Shown here one piece after another: positions 27,762 to 35,995 of a stretch of DNA of 64,000 nt. Position numbers and translations under genes: made by a program. The notes under the pieces were generated by a model. It saw only the letters and a program-made list of their open reading frames with translations. It searched no databases and was not told the origin of the DNA. This DNA is from Bacillus_BA songklensis (GTDB taxonomy: Bacteria; Bacillota; Bacilli; Bacillales; Bacillaceae_H). Each line of letters starts with the position of its first letter. Within the stretch, counting starts at the first letter, position 1. The stretch spans positions 124,001 to 188,000 of the forward strand of contig NZ_JBHRZT010000020.1 in assembly GCF_042649685.1 (NCBI RefSeq). The letters are read 5' to 3'.

Positions 27762-28535
27762 TTATTTTTGAATTCCGACGACAATTCGCCATTTTTCTTT
27801 TTTTGTTTTTCCTTCAATCATTAAAATCCGGCTTCTTCCATGTCCCCGCAGTGAAAGAATATCGCCTTCCTTACATTCGAAAGACGGCTGGTCTACCACT
27901 TTCCAATTCACTTTTGCATTTCCTTGCTCAATAAAGGGCTGCACTTTTTGCCTTGATAAGCGGTAAATATTGGAAAGAACAACGTCCAATCGTAACGATG
28001 AAACAGTTAAAGACTGTTCGACCCATTCTTCTTTTGATTGGATCAAATCTTGCTCTGTAATGGATTTTAATGTCACTTTCGCTTTTCCAACTGATTGCAT
28101 ATTCATTTCCACATAAGGGGCAATTTCCGAAGCAAGGATAAGCTGGATTCGGCCTTCATTGATTAAAATATCCCCGTATTTGGATCGGCGCAGCCCAAGG
28201 GACATTAAGGTTCCCAATATTTGAGGATGTTCCACCGTCACAAATTTTGATGGGTACACAAGATCATAAAAAGTAAGCTGAAAATCTTCGGCGGAAGGTT
28301 CATAATAGTCCGGATATAAGAGCGCTCTCTTTCTTTCCGCCCCATCCGCTCCTCCAGAAAACTGCACCTTTACTTCTCCATCATGTCCTACAATACTTTC
28401 TACAATTTGCTGTTCACGCGGATCGAGAAAGTCGGTCAGCTTCGGAGCATATTGTGTCAATACATCTTCTTTCCACTCAAGGACAGCATCAATAAAATCA
28501 TGCTCTTCCCTGCGAAAATGCTGGTAAATCGTCAT
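27762..28535 (-). CDS. ylmH: RNA-binding S4-domain protein YlmH
   Basis: YlmH, 257 residues, the B. subtilis length. It has an N-terminal region shared with the YlmH family and a C-terminal S4 domain (LTVSSLRLDVVLSNIYRLSR, residues about 180-245). Recent work on B. subtilis links YlmH to rescue of stalled 50S complexes, parallel to RqcH; this is family knowledge, not visible here. The ATG at 28535 (MTIYQHFRREEHDF) follows GGAGAG. The frame is open for 26 further codons upstream, but those lie in the REP-like repeat and are not coding. Confidence 0.93.
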   Translation of the reverse strand: MTIYQHFRREEHDFIDAVLEWKEDVLTQYAPKLTDFLDPREQQIVESIVGHDGEVKVQFSGGADGAERKRALLYPDYYEPSAEDFQLTFYDLVYPSKFVTVEHPQILGTLMSLGLRRSKYGDILINEGRIQLILASEIAPYVEMNMQSVGKAKVTLKSITEQDLIQSKEEWVEQSLTVSSLRLDVVLSNIYRLSRQKVQPFIEQGNAKVNWKVVDQPSFECKEGDILSLRGHGRSRILMIEGKTKKEKWRIVVGIQK

Positions 28536-28564
28536 AAACTCTCTCCGTTGTACGTAATTAAGAA

Positions 28565-28689
28565 AAGCGGAAGCGGCTCGTTTAGGGACGAAACAAGCCG
28601 GAAGCTTCTTCACCAGAAGCGCTCTTTGCTTCTGAGGAAGAAGGTGAAGCGACGCGAGTCCCTAGCCGCTGCCGCTAGACATTTAACAA
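28565..28689. repeat. REP-like palindromic unit 1 between ylmG and ylmH
   Basis: A large nested inverted repeat. The outer arms AGCGGAAGCGGCT (28566-28578) and AGCCGCTGCCGCT (28664-28676) have one mismatch. AGGGAC (28584-28589) pairs with GTCCCT (28658-28663), and AGAAGC (28615-28620) with GCTTCT (28628-28633). It ends in GCTAGACATTTAACAA. It is GC-richer than the flanking genes and accounts for the false open frame upstream of ylmH. Confidence 0.75.
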
Positions 28690-28717
28690 AAGTAGAGCAA
28701 GCCAAATTACAGCTAAA

Positions 28718-28874
28718 AACGCTCACGTCCTGTGAGCAACGCTGTAACCCTCGCCATCCATGGCTCTCCTCCATAGGCCATTGGAACTTCTTCCTGCGGA
28801 GTCGCTCTTTGACTCCGCAGGAAGAAGTGAAATGACCGTAGGATGTAGCTTGCGCAGCTGGACAATTTTAACAA
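28718..28874. repeat. REP-like palindromic unit 2 between ylmG and ylmH
   Basis: A second unit in tandem. It contains the 18-base perfect inverted repeat ACTTCTTCCTGCGGAGTC / GACTCCGCAGGAAGAAGT (28786-28803 and 28811-28828), a smaller GCTCAC/GTGAGC stem near 28720-28737, and an end GCAGCTGGACAATTTTAACAA that matches the end of unit 1. No transposase is nearby. Confidence 0.7.
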
Positions 28875-28896
28875 TCAACGCATACTTTCTTAATAG

Positions 28897-28926
28897 CTAA
28901 AAAAGGAACCGGCTCAGATTCCTTTA
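28897..28926 (-). terminator. Terminator after ylmG
   Basis: On the minus strand AAAGGAATC and GGTTCCTTTTTT pair around a GC-rich loop directly after the ylmG stop. It separates sepF-ylmG from ylmH-divIVA. Confidence 0.65.
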
Positions 28927-28928
28927 GG

Positions 28929-29198
28929 CTAAATGAGATTTAGCATGTTGAATAATGCATACACACCTGTTGAAGCGAAGCGCAGCACAAAAATAGCCAC
29001 GATAGGCGAAAAATCGATCATTGCAACAGGAGGAATGATTTTTCGGAAAGGCTCTAAATAAGGTTCACAAATATTGGCAAGGATTTGTCCAAATCTCGAT
29101 TCTCTTACATTCGGAACCCATGACATTAAAATATAAATAATGAGGGCCCATGAATAAATTTCAATAAGTTTAACTAAAAAAGCCGCTACTACTGCCAT
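28929..29198 (-). CDS. ylmG: YggT-family membrane protein YlmG
   Basis: An 89-residue protein with two hydrophobic segments (residues about 5-27 and 60-85) and the YggT-family motif FGQILANICEPYLEPFRKIIPP between them. Family members sit beside sepF in many Firmicutes and in chloroplast genomes of cyanobacterial origin, and are linked to division or osmotic balance; the molecular role is not settled. The ATG follows GAGGTGG, 6 bases after the sepF stop. Confidence 0.93.
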   Translation of the reverse strand: MAVVAAFLVKLIEIYSWALIIYILMSWVPNVRESRFGQILANICEPYLEPFRKIIPPVAMIDFSPIVAIFVLRFASTGVYALFNMLNLI

Positions 29199-29204
29199 AT
29201 AAGG

Positions 29205-29645
29205 TTACCACCTCTTTACTATCTGTTCACTTTCAGGAATCATATCTGAAATATTTCCTGCCACATCCACTGTATCTGGTGTACACAAGAAAATGTTTGG
29301 ACCAATTTTTTGAATGTCTCCACCCAATGCATACACAGTCCCACTTAAGAAATCAACGATTCGAACGGCCTGGTCGTGAGATACCCGATGCAAATTGACC
29401 ACAACTGCTTTTTTCGATTTCAGGTGATCGGTAATTTCCTGTGCTTCAGCATACATTCTCGGTTCACATAACACCATTTTCGCTGATTTTTGAACACTTT
29501 GCAAACTAATCACATTTTGCCCCTTTGATGGTTTAAATTGTTTAACTGGTTCGATTTCTTCTTCAATCTCTGGTTGTTCTTCTTCTACGTACTCATGGTC
29601 ATCCTCGAGGGCAAAGAAATTTTTGAATTTATTTTTCAAACCCAT
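29205..29645 (-). CDS. sepF: Cell-division protein SepF
   Basis: SepF, 146 residues, polymerises into rings that bundle FtsZ and tether it to the membrane. The N-terminus MGLKNKFKNFFALEDD is an amphipathic membrane-binding helix, residues about 18-45 are an acidic linker, and the C-terminal FtsZ-binding domain contains VVVNLHRVSHDQAVRIVDFL and GTVYALGGDIQKIG. The ATG follows AAGGAGG. Lies between ylmE and ylmG, as in B. subtilis. Confidence 0.96.
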   Translation of the reverse strand: MGLKNKFKNFFALEDDHEYVEEEQPEIEEEIEPVKQFKPSKGQNVISLQSVQKSAKMVLCEPRMYAEAQEITDHLKSKKAVVVNLHRVSHDQAVRIVDFLSGTVYALGGDIQKIGPNIFLCTPDTVDVAGNISDMIPESEQIVKRW

Positions 29646-29659
29646 AATAAGATGCCTCC

Positions 29660-30337
29660 TTAAAATTCTTTTCCAACAAGAGTTGTCCCTAATCGAATAA
29701 AAGTTGCGCCTTCTTCAACCGCAATCTCGTAATCATTTGACATGCCCATGGATAATTCCGTGCAAGGTGCATACGCAAGATTTAAAGCTTGTACATCCTG
29801 TTGAAGCTGTTTAAGGCTTCTGAAGCAATTCCGAATAAGCTCTCGATCTTCCGTGAACGGTGCCATTGTCATTAAGCCTACTACTTCGATATTTGTATAC
29901 GGCTCAAGAGATCGGATGAAAGAAACCGCTTCTTCGGTGTGTAAGCCATGCTTGGAGTCCTCTTCTGACACATTTACTTGAACGAAACATTTTACTTTTT
30001 GATGGGCACGAATATGTATTTCTTTTGCCAATGAAAGGCGATCCAACGAATGGATGTAGTCGACTTTATCAATAATGTTTTTTACTTTTCGAGATTGGAG
30101 TGTTCCAATAAAGTGCCACTGTACATCGTTGCCTAGTATCTCATATTTTGCCAATAACCCTTCATCCCGGTTTTCTCCTATATGAATGACGCCTGCTTCT
30201 ACTGCTTCTTTTGCCCGTTCGATCGACACATATTTTGTTACCGCTACAATGTGAATATCTTGAGGATTGCGATCTGTTCGTAAGCAGGCTTCTGTGATCT
30301 GCTTTTTAATTTGTTCTAGGTTGTCTTGAACTGTCAC
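29660..30337 (-). CDS. ylmE: PLP-binding homeostasis protein (YggS family)
   Basis: YlmE, 225 residues, a single-domain fold-type III PLP protein that helps control pyridoxal phosphate and amino-acid pools; it has no clear catalytic activity. The PLP lysine is in IVAVTKYVS near residue 35, with GENRDEGLLAKYE and WHFIGTLQSRKVKNII typical of the family and SMGMSNDYEIAVEEGATFIRLG near the C-terminus. The GTG at 30337 is 8 bases after the ylmD stop, with AAGGAGG inside the ylmD end. Confidence 0.93.
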   Translation of the reverse strand: MTVQDNLEQIKKQITEACLRTDRNPQDIHIVAVTKYVSIERAKEAVEAGVIHIGENRDEGLLAKYEILGNDVQWHFIGTLQSRKVKNIIDKVDYIHSLDRLSLAKEIHIRAHQKVKCFVQVNVSEEDSKHGLHTEEAVSFIRSLEPYTNIEVVGLMTMAPFTEDRELIRNCFRSLKQLQQDVQALNLAYAPCTELSMGMSNDYEIAVEEGATFIRLGTTLVGKEF

Positions 30338-30344
30338 TTTGTGC

Positions 30345-31187
30345 TCAATCCTCCTTATAACCAATAAAACTTAACATTCGTCCCGTTTTTCCTTGATCTC
30401 GGCGATGCGAGAAAAATACATCTTTCTCACAGCTTGTACATAAGGTTGACATGAGGATGTTTTCTCTGGAAACTCCTGCTTTTAGGAGAAGCTGCTTATT
30501 CACTTCTTTCAAATCCAGTGCGTACTGTCCTTCACTTACAAGACTATAAAAGCTGGTTTCTTGATCATCTAATACATTTTTAACTAAATCGATCACTTTG
30601 TCATCAACGATATAACAGCAAGCCTCGATGGCCGGACCTATTGCTGCATAAATATCATGAAGAGGAATCCCTTCCTCTTGCATCCACTTTTCAATCATTT
30701 TCCCTCCAATATTTTCAACCGTTCCCCTCCAGCCGGCGTGAGCCAAACCAATCATGTTATACTTGGGAGCAAAAAAATACAGCGGAACACAATCAGCAAA
30801 GCATAAAGTAAGCAATATATTCGTTTGATTCGTATAGATGCCGTCCGTTTGCGGAATTCCCTCTTTATAATCGTAAACCCCTTTTTCGGAATCTGCCTTT
30901 GTTACTTTGGCAATGCGGCTTTGATGCACCTGCTCAGCACATACCCATTTGGAAAGGGGCATCTCAAGCTGCTTGGCTACGACTTCTCGGTTTGCAACAA
31001 CAGTTGATGGCACATCTTGAACATGTAAGCCCAAATTAAGCGTTTGATAGCCTTCGATGCTGAATCCTCCATTTTTTGTCGTAAAGCCTACGACAAGTTT
31101 GTCGCTTTCCTTCATCCAAGGTTGTAAAAAAAGTAGGGATTCGACATTTTCACATTGAAACGGCTCCAAATTCCTCAAATTGCGCAC
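30345..31187 (-). CDS. ylmD: Polyphenol oxidase family protein (YfiH/PgeF, DUF152)
   Basis: YlmD, 280 residues. The family is annotated as multicopper polyphenol oxidase; E. coli PgeF has been reported as a peptidoglycan-editing hydrolase, and others act on purine nucleosides, so the activity is uncertain. Conserved metal-site motifs are present: FTTKNGG near residue 36, AEQVHQSRI near 82, LCFADCVPLYFF near 130 and GLAHAGWRGTVENI near 150. The GTG at 31187 is close to AAGGGA; a TTG three codons later has better spacing. Confidence 0.92.
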   Translation of the reverse strand: MRNLRNLEPFQCENVESLLFLQPWMKESDKLVVGFTTKNGGFSIEGYQTLNLGLHVQDVPSTVVANREVVAKQLEMPLSKWVCAEQVHQSRIAKVTKADSEKGVYDYKEGIPQTDGIYTNQTNILLTLCFADCVPLYFFAPKYNMIGLAHAGWRGTVENIGGKMIEKWMQEEGIPLHDIYAAIGPAIEACCYIVDDKVIDLVKNVLDDQETSFYSLVSEGQYALDLKEVNKQLLLKAGVSRENILMSTLCTSCEKDVFFSHRRDQGKTGRMLSFIGYKED

Positions 31188-31259
31188 TTCCCTTTTTTAT
31201 TCTCGGTTACTTGCATTTATTGTACCATAGATTTATAAAAACTGTTTGCAAAAAATGAA

Positions 31260-31517
31260 TTATTCGTTCTCATATTCGAACGTTTCTTTATATCTGACCA
31301 AAATGACATCTGTTCCAATTTTAACGATATTTCGCCAAGGAATGACAATATCATCATCTTTTCCGAAAAAACCGAGCATTTTGCCTGTATGTTGAATCAC
31401 AACCGCCTCGATTTTTCCTGTATTCAAATTAATATCAATATCGGCAACATTTCCTAATTTTTTGCCATCTGCCACATTTACGACATCTTTCGTCTGAAAA
31501 TCTGAAATCTTAATCAT
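31260..31517 (-). CDS. ylmC: PRC-barrel sporulation protein YlmC/YmxH family
   Basis: An 85-residue PRC-barrel protein. The sequence MIKISDFQTKDVVNVADGKKLG and the segment VVIQHTGKMLGFFGKDDDIVIPW are typical of the YlmC/YmxH group found in spore formers. The position between sigG and ylmD is the same as in B. subtilis. The function is unknown. Confidence 0.92.
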   Translation of the reverse strand: MIKISDFQTKDVVNVADGKKLGNVADIDINLNTGKIEAVVIQHTGKMLGFFGKDDDIVIPWRNIVKIGTDVILVRYKETFEYENE

Positions 31518-31666
31518 TATCTTATCTCCTCTCCATTCTTCCTCCCTACTATATATATTTTTCTTTTACCTGCTTCATGAAAGGTTTGCTCTTTTATTAT
31601 TGCCCTTTTTTTAGCGCATACGAAAATATAAATCGGGCGTTGAAATTGTCTGGCTTCGCTTTTCTG

Positions 31667-31730
31667 CTGAGGTGAATACTCTTCTCACCTCAGTAAAAAA
31701 TCTCTTCCCCTTTTGGGGAAGAGATTTTTT
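31667..31730 (-). terminator. Tandem hairpins terminating sigG
   Basis: Directly after the sigG stop the minus strand has AAATCTCTTCCCC / GGGGAAGAGATTT (31695-31730) ending in a T run, then a second stem CTGAGGTGA / TCACCTCAG (31667-31693). Confidence 0.8.
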
Positions 31731-32508
31731 AACTTTGGATATTTTTATTCATCTGTTTAATCGCTGCCTTCTCAAGCCTTGATACTTGCGCTTGGGAAAT
31801 CCCGATTTCTTCTGCCACTTCCATTTGTGTCTTCCCTTGGAAAAAGCGCTTACGTAAAATGAGTTTTTCACGTTCATTTAAACGTCTCATTCCTTCTTTC
31901 AACGCGATTTCCTCAATCCAATTTGAATCGCGATTGCGCTCATCGCTCAATTGGTCCATTACATAAATCGGGTCGCCTCCGTCATTATATATCGGTTCAA
32001 ATAGTGAAACGGGATCCTGGATGGCATCTAACGCAAATACAATTTCTTCATGTGGAACCTCTAAGACTTTTGAAATTTCTTCAGCCGTTGGTTCTTTTGA
32101 TGTTTCACTCATTAATTTCTCACGCACTTGTAACGCTTTGTAAGCTATATCACGAAGAGAACGAGATACACGGATTGGATTATTATCACGTAAATATCGT
32201 CTAATCTCTCCAATAATCATGGGTACTGCATAAGTAGAGAACTTTACGTTTTGACTTAAATCAAAATTATCAATAGATTTCATTAGTCCGATACAACCAA
32301 CTTGAAATAGATCATCCACAAATTCTCCTCGGTTGTTAAAGCGTTGAATTACACTTAAGACAAGTCGTAGATTCCCGTTGACAAGCTTTTCTCTTGCTGT
32401 GGAATCCCCACTTTGCATTTGTCTAAATAATAGACGCATTTCATCATTCTTTAGTACAGGAAGTTTTGAAGTATCTACGCCACAAATTTCTACTTTGTTT
32501 CTTGTCAA
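31729..32508 (-). CDS. sigG: RNA polymerase sigma-G factor (late forespore)
   Basis: SigG, 259 residues, drives late forespore transcription. The N-terminus TRNKVEICGVDTSKLPVLKN, residues 2-21 as the gene reads, is characteristic and includes the anti-sigma-sensitive region. Region 2 has VDDLFQVGCIGLMKSIDNFD and FSTYAVPMIIGEIRRYLRD; region 4 ends with the helix-turn-helix QMEVAEEIGISQAQVSRLE. The start is TTG at 32508, 7 bases after GGAGG; the longer frame upstream is not conserved. It follows sigE in the same direction but is separated by two strong hairpins, so it is likely transcribed from its own forespore promoter. Confidence 0.96.
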   Translation of the reverse strand: MTRNKVEICGVDTSKLPVLKNDEMRLLFRQMQSGDSTAREKLVNGNLRLVLSVIQRFNNRGEFVDDLFQVGCIGLMKSIDNFDLSQNVKFSTYAVPMIIGEIRRYLRDNNPIRVSRSLRDIAYKALQVREKLMSETSKEPTAEEISKVLEVPHEEIVFALDAIQDPVSLFEPIYNDGGDPIYVMDQLSDERNRDSNWIEEIALKEGMRRLNEREKLILRKRFFQGKTQMEVAEEIGISQAQVSRLEKAAIKQMNKNIQS

Positions 32509-32545
32509 TTCTTTCCCTCCTAACAGGAGATGATGTTCAGAGTTC

Positions 32546-32573
32546 AGTATCTCCCTGGGAGGAAAAAATATGC
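32546..32573 (-). promoter_or_regulatory. Possible sigma-F/sigma-G promoter of sigG
   Basis: On the minus strand GCATA (32573-32569) and GGAGATACT (32554-32546) match the sigma-F/G consensus elements (GYWTA and GGNRANANT), with a 14-base spacer that is one or two bases short. It lies about 40 bases upstream of the sigG TTG. Confidence 0.4.
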
Positions 32574-32693
32574 ACTTCAACAATTCTGACTATTAGCGGT
32601 CTCAAAGAAATCCCATAAGTTAATTGCCATTAACCGAATTTAACATTAAACCTTTCTTTACTGAAAAGCGACGTCCGCTTATTAGCTCTCCTT

Positions 32694-32770
32694 TCATCCT
32701 TGGGGAATATTTAAGAACATTCCCCAAGGATGAAAAATTCCGAAGTGGGAAGAACCCACTTCGGAATTTT
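32694..32770 (-). terminator. Tandem terminators after sigE
   Basis: AAAATTCCGAAGTGGG / CCCACTTCGGAATTTT (32770-32734) overlaps the sigE stop codon and is followed at once by TCATCCTTGGGGAAT / ATTCCCCAAGGATGA (32733-32694). Two back-to-back perfect stems insulate sigG from sigE readthrough. Confidence 0.8.
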
Positions 32771-33488
32771 ATACCATTTTATTGAATTCTTTTCTCAAAC
32801 GCTTGATAATGCGTTTTTCAAGCCGAGAAATATAAGATTGGGAAATCCCCAGCATATCGGCTACATCTTTTTGGGTTTTCTCTTCGCCTCCTTGCAAACC
32901 GAAACGAAGCTCCATGATTTGTTTTTCCCGATCATTGAGCTGGTGTAGTGCCTTCAGCAATAACTTTCGGTCTACATTGGCTTCTAAATCTTTCGTGATG
33001 ATATCGTCTTCTGTTCCCAATACATCTGATAACAACAGTTCGTTTCCATCCCAATCAATATTTAGCGGTTCATCAAACGAGACTTCAGAACGTATTTTAT
33101 TATTGCGGCGTAAATACATTAAAATTTCATTTTCGATACAGCGGGATGCGTAAGTGGCCAGTTTGATTTTCTTTTCAGGATTAAACGTATTAACGGCTTT
33201 AATGAGCCCGATTGTCCCAATACTAATCAAGTCTTCAATATTGATACCTGTGTTCTCAAATTTGCGGGCAATATAAACCACTAGCCGCAAGTTTCTTTCA
33301 ATCAATAATGAACGGGCAGCCTGATCGCCTGTCGGCAGTCTTTGCAGCAGTACTTCTTCTTCTTCTTTTGTCAAAGGAGGCGGCAGCGCTTCACTTCCAC
33401 CGATGTAATGTACTTCATCTATCTTAAGACCCAACTTCATCAACAGTTTATACCATAACAATTTCAAGCGAATTACATATGTAGACAT
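32769..33488 (-). CDS. sigE: RNA polymerase sigma-E factor precursor (mother cell)
   Basis: Pro-SigE, 239 residues, the B. subtilis length. It is made inactive with an N-terminal pro-sequence of about 27 residues (MSTYVIRLKLLWYKLLMKLG) that tethers it to the membrane until SpoIIGA cleaves it. Region 2 has NLRLVVYIARKFENTG and EDLISIGTIGLIKAV; region 4 ends QKDVADMLGISQSYISRLE. The gene follows spoIIGA after a 177-base spacer and precedes sigG, the conserved spoIIG-sigG order. Confidence 0.96.
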   Translation of the reverse strand: MSTYVIRLKLLWYKLLMKLGLKIDEVHYIGGSEALPPPLTKEEEEVLLQRLPTGDQAARSLLIERNLRLVVYIARKFENTGINIEDLISIGTIGLIKAVNTFNPEKKIKLATYASRCIENEILMYLRRNNKIRSEVSFDEPLNIDWDGNELLLSDVLGTEDDIITKDLEANVDRKLLLKALHQLNDREKQIMELRFGLQGGEEKTQKDVADMLGISQSYISRLEKRIIKRLRKEFNKMV

Positions 33489-33665
33489 TACATATCTCCC
33501 TTCTATTTATCAATTTTACGAGTATGATAATATTAAGAACTTCTCAGCTAAGACCTCTCGCACCATGTAAGCGGTGTCACATCCTTACGTGCTCTGAAAG
33601 ATTGCCTTTGTACATTTGTGTATTTTCTAAGCCTTAGCCGGCATAAGTTGTGCATCGAAGGGTTT

Positions 33666-34589
33666 TCATGAAGCGGGCGAGATAGTACCGATTGCCAGTA
33701 ATTTTGGGTGTACAATACATTGATAAGCATTCTCCGGAGATAAGTTGGTATGACTAATTCCAATTAATACTTTATGAACATTAATGAGTTCATTACAATG
33801 TTGGATCGTAACGGAATCCGGCTTGATAGCAAGCATGAACTGATTGGATTGCCCGACCGTTCGAAACGGAATAATCCTTAACCTGGATTGCCATTCTTCT
33901 GACAAATGTTCATAAAACATCATGTCGTCCACATTTTTAGTCGCTTCAATCAGCTCCGCAGGTACCATTTCCTTGATTGCTTCTGAATACACAATCATGA
34001 CAGGTGTTTGACTAAGCGGATCGTACAGCTGATTTCCACTATCAATGAGTCCTTTTACAGGAAGCTCTTGTTGCTGGATAATAATAGAGACAGGAACAAG
34101 CTGGTCAAAGGTGATATTTTTCATCTTTAAATCTTCAATTCTCGTTTTAGAAAAATAAAATAAGATCGGAAAAGCAATGATAATAAACAACCAGCTAACC
34201 GGATCTCCGTATTGATAACCGATGGTTTGGGACGTACTTTCAAAGAGTAAATACTGCCCGTCAAACATAAAATGGAGCCCTGTTAGCCCTCCGCCTACTA
34301 CGAAGGTTGCAAAATAAAAGGTAAGGATGTTTTCCAGGAAGAAACGGAATCTCTTCAACCCAAAAGTAACCCATACCATCGCAACAGAAAAAAGCAACTT
34401 GGTAACAGGATGCAGCATAACCGTTGACCATGGTGTAAACATGAGAAGAACAATAAGCGAACCAATTAACCCTCCAAGCAGCAATCTCCACCATTTCACA
34501 TTTCTCTTTAGCAATACACTGCATAATAGTAAAAGCATTGTATCCAATCCAGCATTCAAAAGCCAAATAAGATCTAAGTAAATGGACAA
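33666..34589 (-). CDS. spoIIGA: Sporulation sigma-E processing peptidase SpoIIGA
   Basis: SpoIIGA, 307 residues, is the membrane aspartic protease that cleaves pro-SigE at the forespore septum when signalled by SpoIIR. Five hydrophobic helices fill residues about 1-150, followed by a cytoplasmic domain with the aspartic-protease-like motif GLIDSGNQLYDP near residue 182. The TTG start at 34589 is 9 bases after GGAGTGG. The upstream promoter at 34636-34669 has the long spacer typical of Spo0A-activated spoIIG. Confidence 0.95.
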   Translation of the reverse strand: MSIYLDLIWLLNAGLDTMLLLLCSVLLKRNVKWWRLLLGGLIGSLIVLLMFTPWSTVMLHPVTKLLFSVAMVWVTFGLKRFRFFLENILTFYFATFVVGGGLTGLHFMFDGQYLLFESTSQTIGYQYGDPVSWLFIIIAFPILFYFSKTRIEDLKMKNITFDQLVPVSIIIQQQELPVKGLIDSGNQLYDPLSQTPVMIVYSEAIKEMVPAELIEATKNVDDMMFYEHLSEEWQSRLRIIPFRTVGQSNQFMLAIKPDSVTIQHCNELINVHKVLIGISHTNLSPENAYQCIVHPKLLAIGTISPAS

Positions 34590-34635
34590 GCTCTAAGTCC
34601 ACTCCAATCCTAAAAGAAATACTTTGTTAAAACCT

Positions 34636-34669
34636 AGTATATAGTACATCCTATTTTAAAGTCTGTCAG
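34636..34669 (-). promoter_or_regulatory. Spo0A-type spoIIG promoter with 22-bp spacer
   Basis: On the minus strand CTGACA (34669-34664) and TATACT (34641-34636) are separated by exactly 22 bases, 47 bases before the spoIIGA start. The B. subtilis spoIIG promoter is known for a 22-bp spacer that needs Spo0A for activation. A 0A-box-like TGTCGTT lies upstream near 34758, and other partial matches are present. Confidence 0.7.
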
Positions 34670-34763
34670 TTCATGCTGATAAACGAGAAGAAGTTTTGCA
34701 AAATTTATTCGAGTTTTGTCATTTTCCGCTTTTCTTTTTCATCGCTCATAGTAAAAACGACAA

Positions 34764-34793
34764 AAAAAGCTGCCTATGATAAGGCAGCTTTTT
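34764..34793 (-). terminator. Terminator after ftsZ
   Basis: AAAAAGCTGCCT and AGGCAGCTTTTT form a 12-base perfect stem with a T run, six bases after the ftsZ stop on the minus strand. Confidence 0.85.
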
Positions 34794-34799
34794 CAAACA

Positions 34800-35951
34800 T
34801 TAGAATCTTCTATTTCGATTACGCAAGAACGTTGGAATATCTAACGCTTCCTCTGGTTGTTGCGATGGCCGGCCATAATCTTGAGCTGGTTCTTCACGCT
34901 TTATCTGCTCGCGCTTAGGCTGTGGCTGTGACTGTGGTTGCGGCTTTGACATCCCCGTCATAGACGGGCGGCCAGACGGTTTTAATGATGGAACATCCTG
35001 ATCGTTGAAGCCTGTGGCAATAACCGTTACCACAATTTCATCTTTTAAGTTTTCGTTGATGACGGAACCGAAAATCATGTTAACTTCCTGATCCGAAGCA
35101 GAGGCGACAATATCCGCCGCTTCTTGTACTTCATATAAGCTTAAGTTTGTCCCGCCTGTGATGTTCATTAACACACCTTGAGCTCCATCAATCGAAGTTT
35201 CAAGTAACGGACTTGAAATGGCCTTTTTCGCCGCCTCAGCAGCCCGGTTTTCACCTGTTGCAATCCCAATTCCCATTAAGGCAGATCCTTTGTTAGACAT
35301 GATGGTTTTCACATCTGCAAAGTCAAGGTTGATTAAACCTGGTACCGCAATTAAATCAGAAATACCTTGCACACCTTGGCGAAGAACGTTATCCGCTTCA
35401 CGGAACGCTTCAAGCATTGGTGTGTTTTTATCTACGATTTCCAATAAGCGATCGTTTGGAATGACAATTAATGTGTCAACCGCTTCTTTCATGGATGCAA
35501 TCCCGCCTGCTGCTTGTGTTGCACGTTTTCGACCTTCAAATGTGAAAGGGCGTGTCACTACACCAACTGTTAATGCACCAAGCTCACGGGCAATTTGGGC
35601 GATAACTGGAGCAGCCCCTGTTCCTGTACCGCCGCCCATGCCAGCCGTAACGAATACCATGTCTGCGCCTTTTAACGCTTCTTGAATTTGCTCTTTGCTT
35701 TCTTCTGCAGCTTTTTTACCTACTTCCGGATTTGCACCTGCTCCTAAACCTCTTGTCAATTTAGCACCGATTTGCATTTTAATCTCGGCTTTTGATAAAT
35801 TAAGAGCTTGTGCATCTGTATTGACAGCGATAAATTCTACGCCTTGAACTCCGTGCTCGATCATGCGATTAACGGCGTTGTTTCCGCCACCGCCGACACC
35901 GATAACTTTAATCGTCGCTAATTGGTCTACACTTGTATCAAACTCCAACAT
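34800..35951 (-). CDS. ftsZ: Cell-division GTPase FtsZ
   Basis: FtsZ, 383 residues, the tubulin homologue that forms the Z ring. Seen: GVGGGGNNAVNRM near residue 18, the GTP-binding loop GMGGGTGTGAAPV near 104, and the T7 loop NLDFADVKTIM near 205. A proline/glutamine-rich linker (about 318-365) leads to the C-terminal tail DIPTFLRNRNRRF, the site bound by FtsA, SepF and EzrA. It ends the ftsA-ftsZ pair and is followed by a terminator. Confidence 0.98.
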   Translation of the reverse strand: MLEFDTSVDQLATIKVIGVGGGGNNAVNRMIEHGVQGVEFIAVNTDAQALNLSKAEIKMQIGAKLTRGLGAGANPEVGKKAAEESKEQIQEALKGADMVFVTAGMGGGTGTGAAPVIAQIARELGALTVGVVTRPFTFEGRKRATQAAGGIASMKEAVDTLIVIPNDRLLEIVDKNTPMLEAFREADNVLRQGVQGISDLIAVPGLINLDFADVKTIMSNKGSALMGIGIATGENRAAEAAKKAISSPLLETSIDGAQGVLMNITGGTNLSLYEVQEAADIVASASDQEVNMIFGSVINENLKDEIVVTVIATGFNDQDVPSLKPSGRPSMTGMSKPQPQSQPQPKREQIKREEPAQDYGRPSQQPEEALDIPTFLRNRNRRF

Positions 35952-35995
35952 TATGGTTCCTCCTAATTCATCGAAATTACCTTGTTTGTTTCACA

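Noticed and set aside
28536..28613. N-terminal extension of ylmH by 26 codons
   Set aside because: The extension lies in the REP-like repeat; homologues begin at MTIYQHF and a ribosome site precedes that ATG.
33548..33763. Small minus-strand frame in the spoIIGA-sigE spacer
   Set aside because: It overlaps the end of spoIIGA in another frame and has no recognisable features; it looks like chance.
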